A stretch of DNA of 64,000 nucleotides from an uncultured Pelagibacteraceae bacterium (GTDB taxonomy: Bacteria > Pseudomonadota > Alphaproteobacteria > Pelagibacterales > Pelagibacteraceae), in the NCBI GenBank assembly GCA_902610975.1, contig CACLXL010000005.1, forward strand, positions 1-64,000, given 5' to 3'. The notes beneath the pieces were generated by a model that was not told where the DNA came from, searched no databases, and worked only from the letters and a program-made list of their open reading frames with translations. Both the position numbers and the translations under genes were made by a program. Of the stretch, positions 61,469-64,000 are shown in pieces (positions within the stretch are counted from its first letter, which is position 1; each line of letters begins with the position of its first letter).

Positions 61469-62387
61469 ATTTTACTTTTTCTATGACGGTTTCGACCGTT
61501 AAATCATTTAGATTTTCAACACTGATTGCTTTAAAATTATAATTTTCCATACTTACTTTCTTAGCAGTTGTGTGACTTCCAAAAAGTACGACGCCATTTT
61601 TGTCTAGATGTGAAGCTATATGTGCGGGTCCAGTATCATTGGCAATAATAAATTTAGCATTACTTACTAAAGATATTAATGTTTTAATATTAATTGGCTT
61701 ACTATTGTCTAAGACTACTTTAGCATTCAGCTCATTAGCTTCATCTATTTCATCCGGCCCTGGCGCAAGCAAAATTGGATATTTATTTTTATAATCTTGT
61801 TTTAATCTTGAAATTAAATTTTTAAAGAAAGGCCATTTTTTTTGAGGAAGTTTTTTTGAACAAAAGGGAAATAACAAAATATAATCATTATTGGCATATT
61901 GTTTTTTTAACCTGGAGATATCTGATACAGCCCAATCTAAATCAATATTTTTTACAAATTCAGTTTGTATACCGCTTTTTTTTAATTGAATTTCCATTCT
62001 ATCAAGTACAGGGTCTTTATCGAAATCACTCTTTTTTTGCCCCGGCTCTAATGAAGTTTCCGAAGAAGACCATTCTACATTTTTTAAAATAAATCTTCTA
62101 TAAAACTTTGTTCGACTTGAATTTTGCAAATCATAAACTTTCGTAAAATTATATTTGGCTAGATTGTTTTTTAGATTTTTTAAATAAAATAAATTCCATC
62201 TAGGTAATCTCTTATCAATTATGACACCATCTAAATAAGGGCACTCTGACATAAAAATTGCATATGGCTGAGCTGTAAGTAAAAATACTTTTCTATTTCT
62301 ATAAAATTTTTTTATATCTTTTATGGCTCCATTTGCCTGAATTAAATCACCTAAAGAACCATGTTTTATTATTAATATATTTGACAT
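61455..62387 (-). CDS. Glycosyltransferase family 9 (heptosyltransferase-like), second copy
   Basis: A 310-residue GT-B enzyme: IKHGSLGDLIQANGAIKDIKKF at the start, KVYDLQNSSRTKFY near residue 80 and FIIANDTGPAHIASHLDKNGVVLFGSHT near 250, the heptose-donor signature. Expected to act on LPS core. It converges on the GT4 gene with a 14-base overlap, suggesting a local glycan cluster. Confidence 0.88.
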   Translation of the reverse strand: MSNILIIKHGSLGDLIQANGAIKDIKKFYRNRKVFLLTAQPYAIFMSECPYLDGVIIDKRLPRWNLFYLKNLKNNLAKYNFTKVYDLQNSSRTKFYRRFILKNVEWSSSETSLEPGQKKSDFDKDPVLDRMEIQLKKSGIQTEFVKNIDLDWAVSDISRLKKQYANNDYILLFPFCSKKLPQKKWPFFKNLISRLKQDYKNKYPILLAPGPDEIDEANELNAKVVLDNSKPINIKTLISLVSNAKFIIANDTGPAHIASHLDKNGVVLFGSHTTAKKVSMENYNFKAISVENLNDLTVETVIEKVKSKLN

Positions 62388-62433
62388 TATTATTTCGAAG
62401 TATATTTAATGATTAATATAGTCAAATATTAAT

Positions 62434-62829
62434 ATGAACAAGAAAATGGACAAAATATTGGCAGAAATATCAGCTGGTGAATTAATAGATAAAATTACCA
62501 TTTTAGAAATCAAAAAAGAAAAAATAAGTAATAAAGAAAAATTGAAAGAGGTGAATAAAGAATTAATTTCATTAAATGAAACTTTAAAAAAATCGATTGA
62601 TAACGAAAGTAAAATTTCGAGTTTTAAGAATGATTTAAAAAATATAAATTTAAAACTTTGGGATATTGAAGATGGAAAAAGATCTGCTGAAAAAAATAAT
62701 AAATTTGATGAAAAATTTATCGAACTTGCCAGAAGCGTTTACAAATTTAATGATGAGAGAGCAAAAATCAAATTAGCAATTAACAATGCTCTTGGATCAA
62801 ATATAAAAGAAGTAAAATCCTACGAATAG
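62434..62829 (+). CDS. DUF6165-like helical protein
   Basis: A 131-residue, highly charged helical protein. The N-terminal ILAEISAGELIDKITILEIK and NLKLWDIEDGKRSAEKN near residue 73, followed by FIELARSVYKFNDERAKIK, are conserved-looking. I recall the pattern from a family labelled DUF6165, often near LPS and glycosyltransferase genes, but this is from memory. Probably a coiled-coil-rich cytosolic protein; function unknown. Confidence 0.7.
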   Translation: MNKKMDKILAEISAGELIDKITILEIKKEKISNKEKLKEVNKELISLNETLKKSIDNESKISSFKNDLKNINLKLWDIEDGKRSAEKNNKFDEKFIELARSVYKFNDERAKIKLAINNALGSNIKEVKSYE

Positions 62830-63627
62830 TTAGTCGCCCGTTAAACTAGGTATTCTTAACCTAAGATTTTTTGATAGTTTGGGATTTACGGAAGCTGTGA
62901 TCACGCCTTCTGACTTTTTTAATTCTTTCAATATTTGTCCATCCGGAGAAATTATTAATGTATGTCCAAAAGTTTTTCTTCCGTTATAATGTGTCCCACC
63001 CTGCGCAGGGGCGAAAACATAACAAAAATTTTCTATAGCTCTAGCTTTTAATAAAGAATGCCAATGTTTCTTGCCTGTAGTCTCAGTGAAGGCAGATGGA
63101 ACAGTTAAAAATAATGATCCCGCCTTAGACAGTTTTCTATATAAAATTGGAAATCTTAGGTCATAGCAAATGGTTAAGCCGATCTTTCCCCAGGGTAAGT
63201 TAAAAGTCTTTACTTTGTTTCCTGGATAAAAACTCTTTGACTCAAAATATTTCTCTTTTTTACTTAAAACAACATCGTACATATGAATTTTATCATAGAA
63301 GGTTCTTATTCTTCCCTTCTTATCAATTAAGACAGATCTATTAACTAATTTGTTTTTTGAAATCTTAATTATTAAAGATCCTATCAAAATCCATTTCTTA
63401 TATTTTTTTGCAAGTTTTTTTATTCCATTAAGATAAATATCATTTTTCATTGACGTACAAACTTTTAGCAATTCTTTTTTATTTAAAGAGAAATGCGACG
63501 AAACTTCTGGAGTAATGATGAAATCAGTTTTTTGCTTTACTGCTTTAATTATAAGTTTCGATGTTTTATCTAAATTACTATGAATATTGTTATTTGATCT
63601 TAATTGAATACAAGAAACACGAAACAT
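62830..63627 (-). CDS. Nitrilase-family carbon-nitrogen hydrolase
   Basis: About 265 residues from ATG at 63627 (MFRVSCIQLRSNNNIHSNL), which forms a TAATG junction with the gene before it; the open frame to 63657 is not used. The Glu-Lys-Cys triad is visible: FIITPEVSSHF near residue 43, YDKIHMYDVVLSK near 113 and GLTICYDLRFPILYR near 148. It is most like the Nit1/Nit2 group (omega-amidase or deaminated-glutathione amidase). Substrate unknown. Confidence 0.85.
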   Translation of the reverse strand: MFRVSCIQLRSNNNIHSNLDKTSKLIIKAVKQKTDFIITPEVSSHFSLNKKELLKVCTSMKNDIYLNGIKKLAKKYKKWILIGSLIIKISKNKLVNRSVLIDKKGRIRTFYDKIHMYDVVLSKKEKYFESKSFYPGNKVKTFNLPWGKIGLTICYDLRFPILYRKLSKAGSLFLTVPSAFTETTGKKHWHSLLKARAIENFCYVFAPAQGGTHYNGRKTFGHTLIISPDGQILKELKKSEGVITASVNPKLSKNLRLRIPSLTGD

Positions 63628-64000
63628 TACTTCATTATAGATGAAGCAAAATTCCATTTACAGTCAAAACTAGGAATATAAGCCCCGGATAATTTAACGT
63701 TTCCAAAGCTTTTTCCTAAAACCTTACACCAATTATCAACTTGTTTAGGTTTTTTATCCTGGCTTCCGACTTGAGCAGTAATAACACCACCTTTTTTTAG
63801 AATTCTTTTTAAACCTTTCATATTTTTTTTTGCTAAATCAATGCAATATTGATCATCATTTAAATCTACAAAAATTTTATCATATTTTGAGTCTTCTATT
63901 TCTTTTATACTTTTAAATGCATCTCCCCAAAACGTTTTAATTTTATTGCTTTTTTTTACTTTTGAGCAAACTTTTGGTAAGTGACGATAACAAACATCTA
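63627..64000 (-). CDS. Spermidine-synthase-like methyltransferase fold (3' part, cut by window edge)
   Basis: Only the last 124 or so codons are visible; the gene continues beyond the right edge with no start in view. The segment reads CYRHLPKVCSKVKKSNKIKTFWGDAFKSI, then KYDKIFVDLNDDQYCIDLAKKNMKGLKRILKKGGVITAQVGS in effect, matching the post-motif I and motif II region of spermine/spermidine synthases and their relatives. Whether it makes a polyamine or is another aminopropyl- or methyltransferase cannot be told from this part. Confidence 0.72.
   Translation of the reverse strand, partial: DVCYRHLPKVCSKVKKSNKIKTFWGDAFKSIKEIEDSKYDKIFVDLNDDQYCIDLAKKNMKGLKRILKKGGVITAQVGSQDKKPKQVDNWCKVLGKSFGNVKLSGAYIPSFDCKWNFASSIMK

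Overview
This 64 kb window is AT-rich and very densely coded, with many gene junctions of 0-10 bases and numerous 1-4 base overlaps. Proteins are rich in Lys, Ile and Asn. The gene content points to a streamlined marine alphaproteobacterium of the SAR11 clade (Pelagibacterales): glycine-betaine binding proteins, a methylcitrate branch, a class II DAHP synthase, a Zur/Znu zinc system and an Anbu proteasome relative. The assignment rests on overall character and remembered families, not on a database search.

Layout. 1-7600 (minus strand) is the classical expression operon: tRNA-Tyr, tRNA-Gly, tuf, tRNA-Trp, secE, nusG, rplK, rplA, rplJ, rplL and the 5' 81% or so of rpoB, which runs off the left edge. 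7739-9472 holds rlmB, tRNA-Thr, nadK and tRNA-Leu(UAA). 9475-16918 is a putative genomic island in the 5' half of tRNA-Leu: a 41-bp exact copy of the tRNA 5' half lies at its far end (16919-16959). It encodes a small membrane protein, a glycerophosphodiesterase, a UMF1-type MFS transporter, and a run of exported proteins: a polysaccharide-lyase-like protein, a beta-lactamase-fold serine hydrolase, an alpha/beta hydrolase and an alginate-lyase-like protein. Three of these share nearly the same signal peptide although their mature parts are unrelated, and a fourth, orphaned copy of that signal-peptide DNA lies at 11995-12033. No integrase is visible.

17028-25938 holds a GT9 glycosyltransferase, a CinA-like protein, sfsA, map and the purine genes purB-purC-purS-purQ-purL, followed by bolA and a monothiol glutaredoxin gene. 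25935-36119 (minus strand) holds a sugar-O-methyltransferase-like gene, rpsD, trmJ, cimA, cysS, nadE, class II DAHP synthase, a small beta-carbonic-anhydrase-like gene, glmS and a GlmU that consists only of the acetyltransferase half. 36190-40584 holds a phosphoglycolate-phosphatase-like gene, a LysE exporter, prpB, prpC, a 61-residue membrane protein and a homocysteine methyltransferase. 40576-43457 holds a ProW permease and two tandem ProX paralogues with no ATPase beside them. 43542-46607 is the zinc module (zur, znuB, znuC, divergent znuA) with two identical Zur-box-like palindromes.

46613-48883 is a divergent pair: a circularly permuted ATP-grasp protein and an Anbu proteasome-like peptidase, a reduced form of a known but poorly understood peptide-modification system. 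48887-51834 is class I ribonucleotide reductase. 52021-64000 holds a phosphomannomutase, a TauE/SafE permease, dusA, rpoZ, an MFS transporter, a beta-hydroxyacid dehydrogenase, a flavin-fold oxidase, a second polysaccharide-lyase-like protein, a gamma-carbonic anhydrase, a thioredoxin-fold protein, two glycosyltransferases, a DUF6165-like protein, a nitrilase-family amidohydrolase and the 3' end of a spermidine-synthase-like gene.

The observations most worth following are the tRNA-Leu island with its reused signal-peptide DNA and exported carbohydrate-active proteins, the minimal ATP-grasp/Anbu pair, the half-length GlmU, and the tandem ProX genes separated by a GC-rich hairpin.
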